Positions 7,492-15,732 of a stretch of DNA of 32,873 nt are shown here, one piece after another. The stretch is taken from positions 1 to 32,873 of the forward strand of contig NZ_JAGGOZ010000115.1 in NCBI RefSeq assembly GCF_018614075.1, read 5' to 3'. The stretch is from Streptomyces sp. ISL-94. GTDB taxonomy: Bacteria; Actinomycetota; Actinomycetes; Streptomycetales; Streptomycetaceae. The notes below the pieces were generated by a model. That model saw only the letters and a list, made by a program, of their open reading frames with translations, did not search any database and was not told where the DNA came from. The position numbers and the translations under genes were made by a program. Position 1 is the first letter of the stretch; each line of letters starts with the position of its first letter.

Positions 7492-7761
7492 TCAGGGGCG
7501 GGGCGGCTTCGTCCAGGGCCAGCGGGGCTTCGGTTTGCGGCCCGTCGGGACGTGGCGGTACTTCCAGCCCTGCTGGAGGCCCAGCCGCTTCGAGTAGCCC
7601 GCCGGCACCCGCTCGTAGAGCAGCACCGTCGGTGGCCCCCCGTCGGGCGCCGGGACCGGGATCTCGTACCACTTCGGCGGGTGGCCGGTCGGGCCGAGGA
7701 GGATCGGGAGGACCCGGCCGTCCATCGGGCCGCCCTCGAAGGGGGTGGGTTGGCTTCTCAC
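7492..7761 (-). CDS. Small conserved actinobacterial protein, unknown function
   Basis: The protein has 89 residues from a GTG at 7761. It is rich in Pro, Gly, Trp and Lys: MDGRVLPILLGPTGHPPKWYEIPVP, then VLLYERVPAGYSKRLGLQQGWKYRHVPTG and a basic Pro-rich end. I recall closely similar hypothetical proteins in many Streptomyces. The mid part looks like a small beta-rich fold. It has no signal, membrane segment or catalytic motif. It starts 10 bases beyond the end of the TetR gene and reads in the same direction, so it may be co-transcribed with it. Confidence 0.7.
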   Translation of the reverse strand: MRSQPTPFEGGPMDGRVLPILLGPTGHPPKWYEIPVPAPDGGPPTVLLYERVPAGYSKRLGLQQGWKYRHVPTGRKPKPRWPWTKPPRP

Positions 7762-7771
7762 CCCACCAGTG

Positions 7772-8485
7772 TCACAGCAGGTGGGCCGCCTCGGAGACCA
7801 CCGGGATCACGCGCCGGGCCAGGACCCCGACCGGCCCGTCCGCCGCTTCCAGGGCGAGTGCGGCGCGGGCGGCCTCGGCGGTTTCCGGGTCCGTGGCCGC
7901 GGTGGCGGTCAGCAGCGCGATGAACTGGTCCACCAGCCAGTCCCGGAGGGAGCCGACCTCTGGCGTCTTGCCCTCGTCGATCCAGATGAGGGACGCCGCC
8001 TCGACCGCGGTGATCCACGTACGGACCATCATCCGCAGCCGGGGGCCCGGGTCGGGGACCCCCAGGTGGACGAGGATCTGCGCGGCCGCGGCCCGGCGGA
8101 TGCCGTCGACCGTCGCCGTCGTGCGCGAGGTCTCGACGACGCTGCCGCCCTGGAGGAGGGCCGCGAAGCCGGCGTCGTGCTCGTCGACGAAGGCCAGGTA
8201 GCGGTCGAGGGCTCGGGTCAGGCGCTGGGTCAGGGGGCCCTGCTGCGGCTCGGCGAAGCACAGTTCGAGGAGGTCGGCCGCCGAGCGCAGGGCCGCCTCG
8301 TAGAGCTGCTGCTTGCCGCCCGGGAAGTAGCGGTAGACGAGCGGGCGCGAGACCCCGGCGACCTCGGCGACATCGTCGAGGGAGACCTCCTCCGGCGCCC
8401 GGTGCGCGAACAGCGACAGGGCGGCGTCGAGGAGTTGGGCTCGGCGCTCCTCAACGCTCAGCCTGCGGTAGGCGCGTACGGTCAT
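7772..8485 (-). CDS. TetR-family transcriptional regulator
   Basis: The protein has 237 residues. The N-terminal helix-turn-helix occupies about residues 12-60: RRAQLLDAALSLFAHRAPEEVSLDDVAEVAGVSRPLVYRYFPGGKQQLYEAAL. The C-terminal part is the variable ligand-binding and dimerisation domain. ATG 8485 gives the normal family N-terminus. It lies 215 bases downstream of the AurF-like gene on the same strand, so it is a plausible local regulator of the two diiron genes, which is inference. The ligand is unknown. Confidence 0.93.
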   Translation of the reverse strand: MTVRAYRRLSVEERRAQLLDAALSLFAHRAPEEVSLDDVAEVAGVSRPLVYRYFPGGKQQLYEAALRSAADLLELCFAEPQQGPLTQRLTRALDRYLAFVDEHDAGFAALLQGGSVVETSRTTATVDGIRRAAAAQILVHLGVPDPGPRLRMMVRTWITAVEAASLIWIDEGKTPEVGSLRDWLVDQFIALLTATAATDPETAEAARAALALEAADGPVGVLARRVIPVVSEAAHLL

Positions 8486-8700
8486 GCCCGCAGCGTAGAC
8501 GACACCCCCAAGGCGGTCCCTTTCGGATCTTGCTCCCCCGGCTGGTGCTGGGAGGTGCCCCCGGGCCCGCGATGCCTGGCACCACACCCGGTCGCGTTGT
8601 CGGGGCGCCCGAGTGCAGCCAGTGCGCGGGCGCCCCTCCGCCGTGCCATGCAGGGCCCCGGACACCGCGGGCTCGGCCGGCGAGATCCGAAGGAGACGGC

Positions 8701-9630
8701 CTACGCGAGGAGCCCCGAGCTCTTCCACAGCCTGCGGCCGGCTCCGCGCAGTATGCCGATGTCGTCGAGGAAGTCGGTGAGCCGCTTGGCGCCGGTCTGC
8801 ATGACCTCGCGCCGGTGCCCGCTCGCCTTGACCTGGGCGACGGCCTCGCGCCGGTCCAGGCCGATGTTCTCGTAGACCGTCGGATTGACGAAGGCGAGCG
8901 AGAAGACGCGGGCGGCCTCGCCGCAGCTGATCCTGGTGAGTTCCTGTTCCCAGCGCGGGGCCGTCAGCATCTGGCGGCGCAGTTCCTCGCGGGCGTACCG
9001 GACGTGGCGCGCCTCCTCGATGACGTGGATCCGGGTCACGCCGCGGACGAGGGGCTGGACGCGCTCGTCCGGGAAGGTCAGGCGCTGCATCCAGTCGAGG
9101 ATCTCCTCGCCGAGGAGGGTGCAGGCGAAGGAGCCGGGGGTGGTGGAGATCGTCTTGAGGACGCGGGCGAGGTTGTGGTTGACGCGGGAGACCGGGTAGG
9201 CGGGGGCGCCGGCCTTCTGGATCATGCGGGCGAACATCATCGAGTGGCGGCACTCGTCGGCGATCTCGGTGAGGGCGTAGCGCACGTGGTTGCTGGTCAG
9301 GGACTTGTCGTAGATGTGCCGGACCAGGAGCTGCATGAGGATGATCTCGAACCAGATACCGAGCGAGCCGAGCGCCGCCGCCTCGTGGCGGGAGAGGTCG
9401 ATGCGCTGCTCCTCCCCCATCTTCTTCCACAGCGGGGTGTCGTAGAGGGAGAGCAGTTCCGGCGGCCAGTAGTACTTGCCCTCGATCGCCGGGGCGTCCC
9501 AGTCGAGTTCCTTGTCGGGGTCGAAGGAGTGTTTGGCGGAGGATTCGAGCAGCCGTTCGGCGATCTGCTCGCGGTCCTTGAGCAGGCCGAGTGCGTCCCT
9601 CAGCGCGGTTCGATCGGTCGCGGTCGTCAT
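8701..9630 (-). CDS. AurF-type diiron oxygenase
   Basis: This 309-residue protein belongs to the AurF family, named after p-aminobenzoate N-oxygenase. Metal ligands fit the AurF set: E95 (IWFEIIL), E126 and H129 (DECRHSMMF), E175 or E176 (LLGEEILDW), then H202, E206 and H209 (IHVIEEARHVRYA). The H-x3-E-x2-H spacing equals H223/E227/H230 of AurF. Members oxidise amines or other substrates, and the substrate here is unknown. I chose ATG 9630 (MTTATDRTALRDALGLLKDREQ) because relatives begin there and GAGG lies 11 bases upstream. ATG 9651 is an alternative. It is divergent from a second diiron protein gene with 169 bases between. Confidence 0.9.
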   Translation of the reverse strand: MTTATDRTALRDALGLLKDREQIAERLLESSAKHSFDPDKELDWDAPAIEGKYYWPPELLSLYDTPLWKKMGEEQRIDLSRHEAAALGSLGIWFEIILMQLLVRHIYDKSLTSNHVRYALTEIADECRHSMMFARMIQKAGAPAYPVSRVNHNLARVLKTISTTPGSFACTLLGEEILDWMQRLTFPDERVQPLVRGVTRIHVIEEARHVRYAREELRRQMLTAPRWEQELTRISCGEAARVFSLAFVNPTVYENIGLDRREAVAQVKASGHRREVMQTGAKRLTDFLDDIGILRGAGRRLWKSSGLLA

Positions 9631-9799
9631 GGCTTGGGATACCTCGCTCATTGGGTTGCCGGCGGTCACTGCTTATGAGACTGCCTGTCAGCAAGGTCGT
9701 CAATCCCCCGCGCACGACTTGTTGACCCCGCGTCTACCAACGTGTGACGCTGCCAACTGTCCAGTCCTGCACGGCGGTACGTGAGACGAGGAGGCGTCC

Positions 9800-10906
9800 G
9801 TGTCGACGCACGAGCTCTACACCAAGGACCCGGGCGAGGGCGTCTGGCAGATCCCCGCCTCCGGTTCGGCCCGCTTCAGCTGGGAGTACGACGGGGGCCG
9901 CGAGCGGCTCCTCGCGCTCTACCAGAAGGGCAAGGACAAGCAGTGGGACGGTGCCAAGCGCATCGACTGGGACATCGAGGTGGACCCGTACGATCCGCTG
10001 GGCACCCCGGACGAGGTGCTGACGCTGTACGGGACGCGGCACTGGGCCAAGCTCACCGAGAAGGACAAGGGCGAGCTGCGCCGGCACTACAGCGCCTGGC
10101 AGTTCAGCCAGTTCCTGCACGGCGAACAGGGCGCGATGGTGTGCGCGGCGCGCATCGTGGAGTCGGTGCCGGACCTGGACGCGAAGTTCTACTCCGCCAC
10201 CCAGACCATGGACGAGGCCCGGCACGCGGAGATCTTCGGGCGCTTCCTGCACGAGAAGGTCGGGATGCTCTACCCGGTCAACGACAGCCTCCAGGAGCTG
10301 CTGGGCGACACCCTGCGCGACTCGCGCTGGGACATGCCGTACCTGGGCATGCAGGTGCTGATCGAGGGGCTGGCGCTGGCCGCCTTCGGCATGATCCGCG
10401 ATACGACGGACAAGCCGCTGCCGAAGCAGATCCTGGCGTACGTGATGCAGGACGAGGCGCGGCACGTGGCGTTCGGGAGGATGGCGCTGCGGGACTACTA
10501 CCGGCAGTTGACGGACGCCGAGCTGCGGGAGCGGGAGGAGTTCGTGATCGAGGGCTGCTACCTCATGCGGGACCGGCTGCGCGGGGTGGAGGTGCTGGAG
10601 AACTTCGGCATACCGAAGAAGGAGGCGGAGCAGTTCAGCGAGCAGTCGGAGTTCCTGCACCTTTTCCGGAAGCTGCTGTTCAGCCGGATCGTGCCGTGCG
10701 TGAAGGACATCGGGCTGTGGGGGGAGCGGCTGCAGAAGGCGTACCTGGAGATGGGCGTCTTCGAGATGGGGGACTCCAGTCTGGACCTGCTGATGAGCCA
10801 GGACGAGGAGATTGCGGAGGCGCTTGATCGGGAGCGGTTTGCGGCGGAGGAGTCGGAGCGGGTGGCTGAGGTCCGGGCCGCCATTGCCGAGGGCGGCCTC
10901 GCCTGA
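9800..10906 (+). CDS. Ferritin-like diiron protein
   Basis: The protein has 368 residues with a four-helix diiron core. Ligands by position are E109 (HGEQGAM), E139 and H142 (DEARHAEIF), E189 (LIEGLAL), and E219 and H222 (DEARHVAFG). This is the complete E/ExxH twice pattern of ribonucleotide-reductase-R2-like and ferritin-like oxidases. The N-terminal 90 residues (GVWQIPASGSARFSWEYDGGRERLLALY...) are family-specific. The GTG start at 9800 follows GAGGAGG at good spacing. The function is probably an oxidase or hydroxylase in lipid or secondary metabolism, but the substrate is unknown. It is divergent from the AurF-like gene, suggesting joint control. Confidence 0.88.
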   Translation: MSTHELYTKDPGEGVWQIPASGSARFSWEYDGGRERLLALYQKGKDKQWDGAKRIDWDIEVDPYDPLGTPDEVLTLYGTRHWAKLTEKDKGELRRHYSAWQFSQFLHGEQGAMVCAARIVESVPDLDAKFYSATQTMDEARHAEIFGRFLHEKVGMLYPVNDSLQELLGDTLRDSRWDMPYLGMQVLIEGLALAAFGMIRDTTDKPLPKQILAYVMQDEARHVAFGRMALRDYYRQLTDAELREREEFVIEGCYLMRDRLRGVEVLENFGIPKKEAEQFSEQSEFLHLFRKLLFSRIVPCVKDIGLWGERLQKAYLEMGVFEMGDSSLDLLMSQDEEIAEALDRERFAAEESERVAEVRAAIAEGGLA

Positions 10907-11258
10907 CCGCCCCTTTGCGCGGGGTGCCGCCCGCCCCGCCCCTTCCCGGCAGTACTGCATGTGCGGCTCCGCCGCGGGGTGGGCTCCGCCCCCGGGCCCC
11001 CGCGCCGGGCTGGATGTGCCCGGTGTGCCTGGGTAGGTGCGGCTCAAAGATCCGGGGCTCCGCCCCGCACCCCGCGCCTCAAACGCCGGCGGGGCTGGAT
11101 TTCGCCCGGTGTGGCCGGCTGTGCCCGGTGTGACTGGGTGGGTAGGTGCGGCTCAAAGATCCGGGGCTCCGCCCCGTACCCCGCGCCTCAAATGCCGGCG
11201 GGGCTGGAATTCGCCCGGCCAGGGCCTGACGTGATCGGCCGAGGCCGGATTTTGTCCG

Positions 11259-11330
11259 GGCCGGGCGGTTTGCCGGGCGGGGCCGGGCGGTTTGCCGGGC
11301 GGTTTGCCGGGGGGCCGGACGGTTTGGCCG
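11259..11330. repeat. Imperfect 12-bp tandem repeat (GCCGGGCGGTTT)
   Basis: About five imperfect copies of GCCGGGCGG with or without TTT or TTTG follow one another. They read as alternating G-runs and are probably slippage products. Confidence 0.7.
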
Positions 11331-11583
11331 GGGGCGGGGACGGGGTGGGGTGTTGTCCGGGACGTAAAACGTGATGTGTGGCGCGCACGCGGCCCGTACA
11401 AGCCGATCCCGCCAGGGCGCCATAAATCATGAGTCCCGGACGGCACCCCACCCCGGCCCCGGCGCCGGCCCGCCCTCCGGAAGCCCCCGCCAGGGACACC
11501 GCCGAGCCCCCCCAGCAGGGGGACCGGGCGAGCCCCACCCAGCCTCGCCGGCGTTTGAGGCGGGGGCCCGGTTGGAGCCCCGG

Positions 11584-11835
11584 GCGGAGGCACGGGGGCC
11601 AAGGCAGGGCCCCGCGCGGAGGCCCGGGGCCAAGGCAGGGCCCCGCGCGGAGGCCCGGGGCCAAGGCAGGGCCCCGCGCGGAGGCCCGGGGCCACGGCAG
11701 GGCCCCGGGCGGAGGCGGGGGGCCAAGGCAGGGCCCCGCGCGGCCGGGCGGAGGCGGGGGGCCAAGGCAGGGCCCCGCGCGGCCGGGCGGAGGTGCGGCC
11801 GGGCGGAGGTACGGCCGGGCGGAGGTGCGGGGTCG
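11584..11835. repeat. 31-bp tandem repeat, six copies, followed by a 13-bp array
   Basis: AAGGCAGGGCCCC or its variant (ACGGCAG) starts at 11601, 11632, 11663, 11694, 11725 and 11764. The period is exactly 31 four times and then 39, through an 8-base insertion (CGGCCGGG-type). The unit also contains GCGCGGAGGCCCGGGGCC. From about 11781 to 11835, shorter GGCCGGGCGGAGGTRC units follow. The period is not a multiple of three, so all frames show the same shifted peptides, which argues against coding. Confidence 0.9.
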
Positions 11836-11848
11836 GGGCCCGGCCCGG

Positions 11849-13309
11849 TCACCCGCCGGGCAGCGCCGCCTCCATCACCGCCCGGGCGATCGGCGCAGCC
11901 GCCAGGTTTCCGCTGATGTCCCCGCGGTCCGCCGCCGCGTCCTCGACCACCACCGCCACCGCGACCGCCGGCAGCGGAGCGCCCTCCGCCTTGGCCCAGG
12001 AGATGAACCAGGCGTACGGGGTACCCGCGTTGCCGACCCCGTGCTGCGCGGTGCCGGTCTTGCCGCCGACCACCGCGCCCGGGATGGCCGCGTTCTTCCC
12101 CGTCCCGTTCTCCACCACCTTCTCCATCAGCTCTTGGAGCCGCAGGGCGGTGGCCGGGCTCATGGCCCAGCCCAGGCTGCGCTGGACGCCGCGCCGGACC
12201 GGGGAGCCGTCGTCCTGCGTGGTGCGGTCCACCAGGTAGGGGGCCTTCAGCTCCCCGCCGTTGGCGACCGCCGCCGCGACCATCGCCATCTGGAGCGGCG
12301 TGGCCTTGGTGTTGAACTGGCCGATCGAGGACAGCGCCAGCTGGTCCTGGCTCATGTCGGTGTCGAAGTTCGACCGTGACACCCACGCCGGCACCCGCAG
12401 CCCGTCGTCGTTGAAACCGAACCGCTGCGCCGCCTCCACCATCCCGCGCAGCCCGACCCGCACCCCGATCTTCGCCATCACCGTGTTGCAGGACCACTGC
12501 ACCGCCTCCGCCATCGAGGCGTCCTGGCAGCCCGTGGCCGCGTTCGGCAGCAGGGTGCTGGTCCCGGGCAGCGGGTAGGGGTCGGGGGTCTCGGTCGGCG
12601 CGTCCACATCGGTGACCACGCCCGCGTCGAGGGCGGCCGCCGCGGTCACGATCTTGAAGGTGGAGCCGGGCGGGTAGGTCTCGCGCAGCGCCCGGTTGAG
12701 CATCGGCTTGGCGGGGTCCGCGTTCAGCCGCGCCCAGGCCTCCTTGACCCGCGTCCCCGTACCGGAGAGCTCGCCGGGATCGTACGAGGGGCTGCTGACC
12801 AGCGCGAGGATCTTCCCGGTGGCCGGCTCGAGGGCGGCCACCGCGCCCCGCTTGCCCGCCAGCCCGGTGTACGCGGCCCGCTGCACGCCCGCCCGGATGG
12901 TGGTGGCGGCGTTCCCGCCGGCCGGGCGGCCGCGGGAGAGTTCGTACCAGAGCGGGAAGGCGGACAGCCCGGGGTCCGTGCCGGACAGGATCGCGTCCTC
13001 GGCGCGCTCGATGGAGCTGGTCCCGTACGTCTGGGAGGAGTAGCCGGTGACGGGCGCGTAGAGCGGGCCGTTCTTGTACGTGCGCTCGTAGCGCAGGAGT
13101 TGGCCGCTGTCGCGGGAGCCGGTGACGGGCCGGCCTTCGACCAGGATGTCGCCGCGCGGCTCGGCGTACCGCTCGATGGCGGGGCGCTTGTTGGCCGGGT
13201 TCGCACCGTAGGCGGCGGATTCCCAGAGCTGCACGCGGGCGGTGTTGACGAGCAGGGCGACGAGCAGGGCGGCGCAGAAGTACGCGCACCAGCGGATGTA
13301 GCGGATCAC
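11849..13309 (-). CDS. pbpA: Class B penicillin-binding protein (transpeptidase), partner of SEDS protein
   Basis: The protein has 486 residues. One membrane helix lies at about residues 8-24 (AYFCAALLVALLVNTARV). A dimerisation part follows with the typical RGDILVEGRPV. The transpeptidase domain has all three motifs: S216-TFK (PPGSTFKIV), S273-CN (WSCNTVMAKIG) and K417-TG (GGKTGTAQ). It cross-links peptidoglycan outside the membrane. The GTG start at 13309 overlaps the stop of the SEDS gene (GTGA), so the two are co-translated, as expected for a SEDS/bPBP pair. The pair matches what I recall as SCO5301/SCO5302 of S. coelicolor. The longer upstream frame lies inside the SEDS gene and was discarded. 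Confidence 0.93.
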   Translation of the reverse strand: MIRYIRWCAYFCAALLVALLVNTARVQLWESAAYGANPANKRPAIERYAEPRGDILVEGRPVTGSRDSGQLLRYERTYKNGPLYAPVTGYSSQTYGTSSIERAEDAILSGTDPGLSAFPLWYELSRGRPAGGNAATTIRAGVQRAAYTGLAGKRGAVAALEPATGKILALVSSPSYDPGELSGTGTRVKEAWARLNADPAKPMLNRALRETYPPGSTFKIVTAAAALDAGVVTDVDAPTETPDPYPLPGTSTLLPNAATGCQDASMAEAVQWSCNTVMAKIGVRVGLRGMVEAAQRFGFNDDGLRVPAWVSRSNFDTDMSQDQLALSSIGQFNTKATPLQMAMVAAAVANGGELKAPYLVDRTTQDDGSPVRRGVQRSLGWAMSPATALRLQELMEKVVENGTGKNAAIPGAVVGGKTGTAQHGVGNAGTPYAWFISWAKAEGAPLPAVAVAVVVEDAAADRGDISGNLAAAPIARAVMEAALPGG

Positions 13310-14679
13310 GCGGCGGCCTCCTGCGGCTCCGGTTCGGGCCTGCGGGCGCTGTCGCTGAGCCGGACCAGCAGCGCGACGATGATCCAGTTGGTGACGACGG
13401 AGGAGCCGCCCTGGGCGAGGAAGGGCATGGCCATGCCGGTGAGCGGGATCAGCCCGGTGACGCCGCCGGCGATGACGAACACCTGGAGCGCGACGATCGA
13501 GGCGAGGCCGGTGGCGAGCAGCCGGCCGAAGGGGTCGCGCAGCGCGAGCCCGGCGCGGAAGCCCCGGGCGACGAGGAGCCCGTAGAGGAGCAGGATCGCG
13601 GCGAGGCCGGCGAGGCCGAGCTCCTCGCCGGCGGTGGCGAGGACGAAGTCCGATTTGGCGGCGAAGCCGATGAGGAAGGACTGGCCCTGGCCGAGGCCGG
13701 CGCCGAGCAGGCCGCCGGCGCCGAAGGCGAAGAGGGACTGGGCGAGCTGGCCGGGGCCCTCCCCGCGCTCGATGGAGGCCAAAGGATTCAGCCAGTCGTC
13801 CACGCGGCTGTGCACGTGCGGCTCGAAGGTCCCGACGGCGTACGCGCCCACCCCGGCCAGGAGCAGGCCGATCGCGATCCACCCGATCCGCCCGGTGGCG
13901 GTGAACAGCATGATCACGAACAGCCCGAAGAACAGCAGCGAGGTGCCCAGGTCCCGCTCCAGGACCAGCACCCCGACGCTGAGCAGCCAGATCGTGAGGA
14001 TCGGGCCGAGGACGCGGCCGGGCAGCAGGCGCAGCTTCCAGAAGAGCCGGCGTCCGGTGAGGGCGAGGGCGGTGCGGTTCGCGGCGAGGTAGGCGGCGAA
14101 GAAGACGGCCAGCAGGATCTTGGCGAACTCGCCCGGCTGGAAGGACAGTCCGGCGAACCGGATCCAGATGTGCGCGCCGTTGACCGCCGGAAAGAAGACG
14201 GGGATGAGCATCAGCAGCAGGGCGGCGGCGACGGAGAGGTACGCGTAGCGCTGGAGCGCGCGGTGGTCGCGCAGCACGGCGACGACGAGCACGAAGAGGG
14301 CCATCCCCAGGCCGGACCACAGGAGTTGGCTCCCGGCGGTGAGGCGGGCCGGGGTGGTCGCGTCGAGGCGCTGGATGAGGACGAGGCCGAGGCCGTTGAG
14401 GAGGAAGGCGATCGGCAGTACGAGCGGGTCGGCGTACGGGGCCCCGAGGCGGACGGCGAGGTGCGCGAGCAGCGCGGCGATGGCGAGGCCGGCGGCGTAG
14501 CGGGCGGCGGAGGGCGGGATGTGGCCGGCGGTCGCGAGGCCGACGGAGAGGTGGCCGAGGACGGAGATGAGGACGGCGCCGGCGAGGAGGGTCAGCTCGA
14601 CCCCGCGGCGCTTGGGGGCGCGGGCGTCGGGGGGTGGTGGCGGGGCGGGCTCCGCCACCTTCGCCGTCAGAGCGCTCAT
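13306..14679 (-). CDS. sfr: FtsW/RodA/SpoVE (SEDS) peptidoglycan glycosyltransferase
   Basis: This 457-residue polytopic membrane protein has about ten to twelve hydrophobic helices. It has a Pro-rich cytoplasmic N-terminus (EPAPPPPPDARAPKRRG). SEDS landmarks are WIRFAGLSFQPGEFAKI, LERDLGTSLL, the large outer loop with VHSRVDDWLNP, and AAKSDFVLATAGEELG, whose Asp corresponds to the catalytic region, then GIxL-type PLTGMAMPFLAQGGSS near the end. SEDS proteins polymerise lipid II into glycan strands with a class B PBP, here the next gene. A paralogue named Sfr in S. coelicolor, not essential for sporulation, sits in the same gene pair as I remember, so the symbol is tentative. Confidence 0.93.
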   Translation of the reverse strand: MSALTAKVAEPAPPPPPDARAPKRRGVELTLLAGAVLISVLGHLSVGLATAGHIPPSAARYAAGLAIAALLAHLAVRLGAPYADPLVLPIAFLLNGLGLVLIQRLDATTPARLTAGSQLLWSGLGMALFVLVVAVLRDHRALQRYAYLSVAAALLLMLIPVFFPAVNGAHIWIRFAGLSFQPGEFAKILLAVFFAAYLAANRTALALTGRRLFWKLRLLPGRVLGPILTIWLLSVGVLVLERDLGTSLLFFGLFVIMLFTATGRIGWIAIGLLLAGVGAYAVGTFEPHVHSRVDDWLNPLASIERGEGPGQLAQSLFAFGAGGLLGAGLGQGQSFLIGFAAKSDFVLATAGEELGLAGLAAILLLYGLLVARGFRAGLALRDPFGRLLATGLASIVALQVFVIAGGVTGLIPLTGMAMPFLAQGGSSVVTNWIIVALLVRLSDSARRPEPEPQEAAA

Positions 14680-14775
14680 GGAGGGAAACGTAGCAAGCAG
14701 GGGGATGATATGTCCGCTTATGCCATAGTGTGCCGAAGAGTCGTCACAAACGGTCGGAATCAGGAGCCGAACCTT

Positions 14776-15183
14776 ATGGGACCTGTGGAATTCATCGTCC
14801 TCGCCTTCCCGGAAGAGCAGCTTCGGGTGCCGGCGGTCGAGGCCGTGATGGGACTGAGGAAGACCGGGGTGGTCCGGCTGATCGACGGGCTGGTGGCGAC
14901 GCGGACCGCGGGCGGGGAGGTGCGGGCGGCGGAGTTCGACGAGTTCCTGGAGCTACGGGGCCTGCTGACGGGCCGGGACGCGGTGCGGCTGATCGGCGCG
15001 GAGGACGTGAAGGAGGCGGCGGAGCTGCTGGAGCGCGGCAGCTGCGCGCTGCTGCTGGTGGTCGAGCACGTGTGGGCCGAGGACGCGGCGATCGCCGTAC
15101 GGGCGGCGGGCGGCCGGATCGTGGGCTCGGTCCGCATCCCGGCGGACCGGATCCCTGCGGACCCCCGGGCGGGGGTGGCCTGA
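14776..15183 (+). CDS. DUF6325 family protein
   Basis: The protein has 135 residues. The start ATG 14776 follows CAGGAG (14761-14766) at 9 bases. It contains MGPVEFIVLAFPEEQLRVPAVEAVMGLRKTGVVRLIDGLVATR, then LRGLLTGRDAVRLIGAEDVKEAAELLERGSCALLLVVEHVWA and a final RIVGSVRIPAD. The pattern is an alternating alpha/beta fold like the DUF1269/DUF6325 proteins, where a predicted small-domain duplication binds an unknown ligand or partner. It lies between the SEDS gene (divergent) and a SHOCT protein gene, with which it overlaps by one base (TGATG), so they form an operon. Confidence 0.85.
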   Translation: MGPVEFIVLAFPEEQLRVPAVEAVMGLRKTGVVRLIDGLVATRTAGGEVRAAEFDEFLELRGLLTGRDAVRLIGAEDVKEAAELLERGSCALLLVVEHVWAEDAAIAVRAAGGRIVGSVRIPADRIPADPRAGVA

Positions 15184-15641
15184 TGTTCATCCGGCCGGTC
15201 GGAGTAACGGTCCACGGAGCCCAGCGCCCGGCGGGCCACCCCTTGCTGCAAGGCCTGCTGGCCCGGGCGGCGGGCGCGGCGGAGTCCACGGCGGGCGCGG
15301 TGCACCCGGGAGAGCCACCCCGCCGGGGCCTGCTGGCCCGGGCGGTCCAGGCGGCGGAATCCCGGCCGGAACCACCCCCACCGGCGAAGCCGGACCGGGA
15401 CCGGGACCGGGAGCTGAGGAAAGCAGAGCCGGCCGAACCGGAGCCGGCGGAACCGGAGCCGGCGGAACCACCGGCCCCCCTCCCCCAGGACGCCCACCCC
15501 CCGGAGCACCCGCACACGGGCGAGGCCGTAGCCCCGGCCCACCTGGTGGCGGAGCTCACCCAACTGGCCGACCTGGCCCGGGAGGGCCTCCTGACGCCCG
15601 AGGAGTTCACCGCCGCCAAGGCCCTCCTACTGCACGGCTGA
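15183..15641 (+). CDS. SHOCT-domain protein
   Basis: The protein has 152 residues. The start ATG overlaps the preceding stop (TGATG). The first 60 residues contain two copies of a GLLARA...AAES motif (about 24-36 and 49-60). The middle is a low-complexity Pro/Glu/Ala stretch with EPAEPEPAEP repeats (about 80-100). The last 32 residues are a clear SHOCT domain (LVAELTQLADLAREGLLTPEEFTAAKALLL), a short helical hairpin thought to mediate oligomerisation. DUF6325 and SHOCT genes being adjacent suggests a complex. Function unknown. Confidence 0.82.
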   Translation: MFIRPVGVTVHGAQRPAGHPLLQGLLARAAGAAESTAGAVHPGEPPRRGLLARAVQAAESRPEPPPPAKPDRDRDRELRKAEPAEPEPAEPEPAEPPAPLPQDAHPPEHPHTGEAVAPAHLVAELTQLADLAREGLLTPEEFTAAKALLLHG

Positions 15642-15732
15642 CGCGGCGGCACAAGAGAGGGTGCCGGGGCTCCGACCGAGCCGACTACCGGCCTCACCCC
15701 GGCCGGAGGGTGACGGCGTACGGCGCTCCCGG

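Larger units (their letters stand above)
10907..11848. repeat. 942-base gene-free convergent gap packed with repeats
   Basis: The gap between the ferritin-like gene and the penicillin-binding protein gene holds several repeats. Two copies of the dispersed repeat form a 109-bp tandem (starts 11035 and 11144; cores 11074-11098 and 11183-11207). There is also a 12-bp GCCGGGCGGTTT-type array (11259-11330), one reverse copy of the dispersed core (11539-11566), and a 31-bp tandem array (11584-11790). The stretch 11350-11430 is less GC-rich and could hold a promoter, but I could not assign one. No convincing gene is visible. Confidence 0.8.

Noticed and set aside
9630..9799. TetR operator between the two diiron genes
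   Set aside because: Only a weak TGC-N6-GCA symmetry was seen near 9680, not enough to call a site.
11350..11430. Possible tRNA or small RNA in a less GC-rich patch
   Set aside because: No cloverleaf, CCA end or anticodon arm could be drawn, and no promoter or terminator pair is evident.
11153..11695. Reverse open frames of 158-180 codons rich in Pro, Gly and Ala
   Set aside because: They consist of the 31-bp and 12-bp repeats read in shifting frames, and the same peptide appears in two frames.
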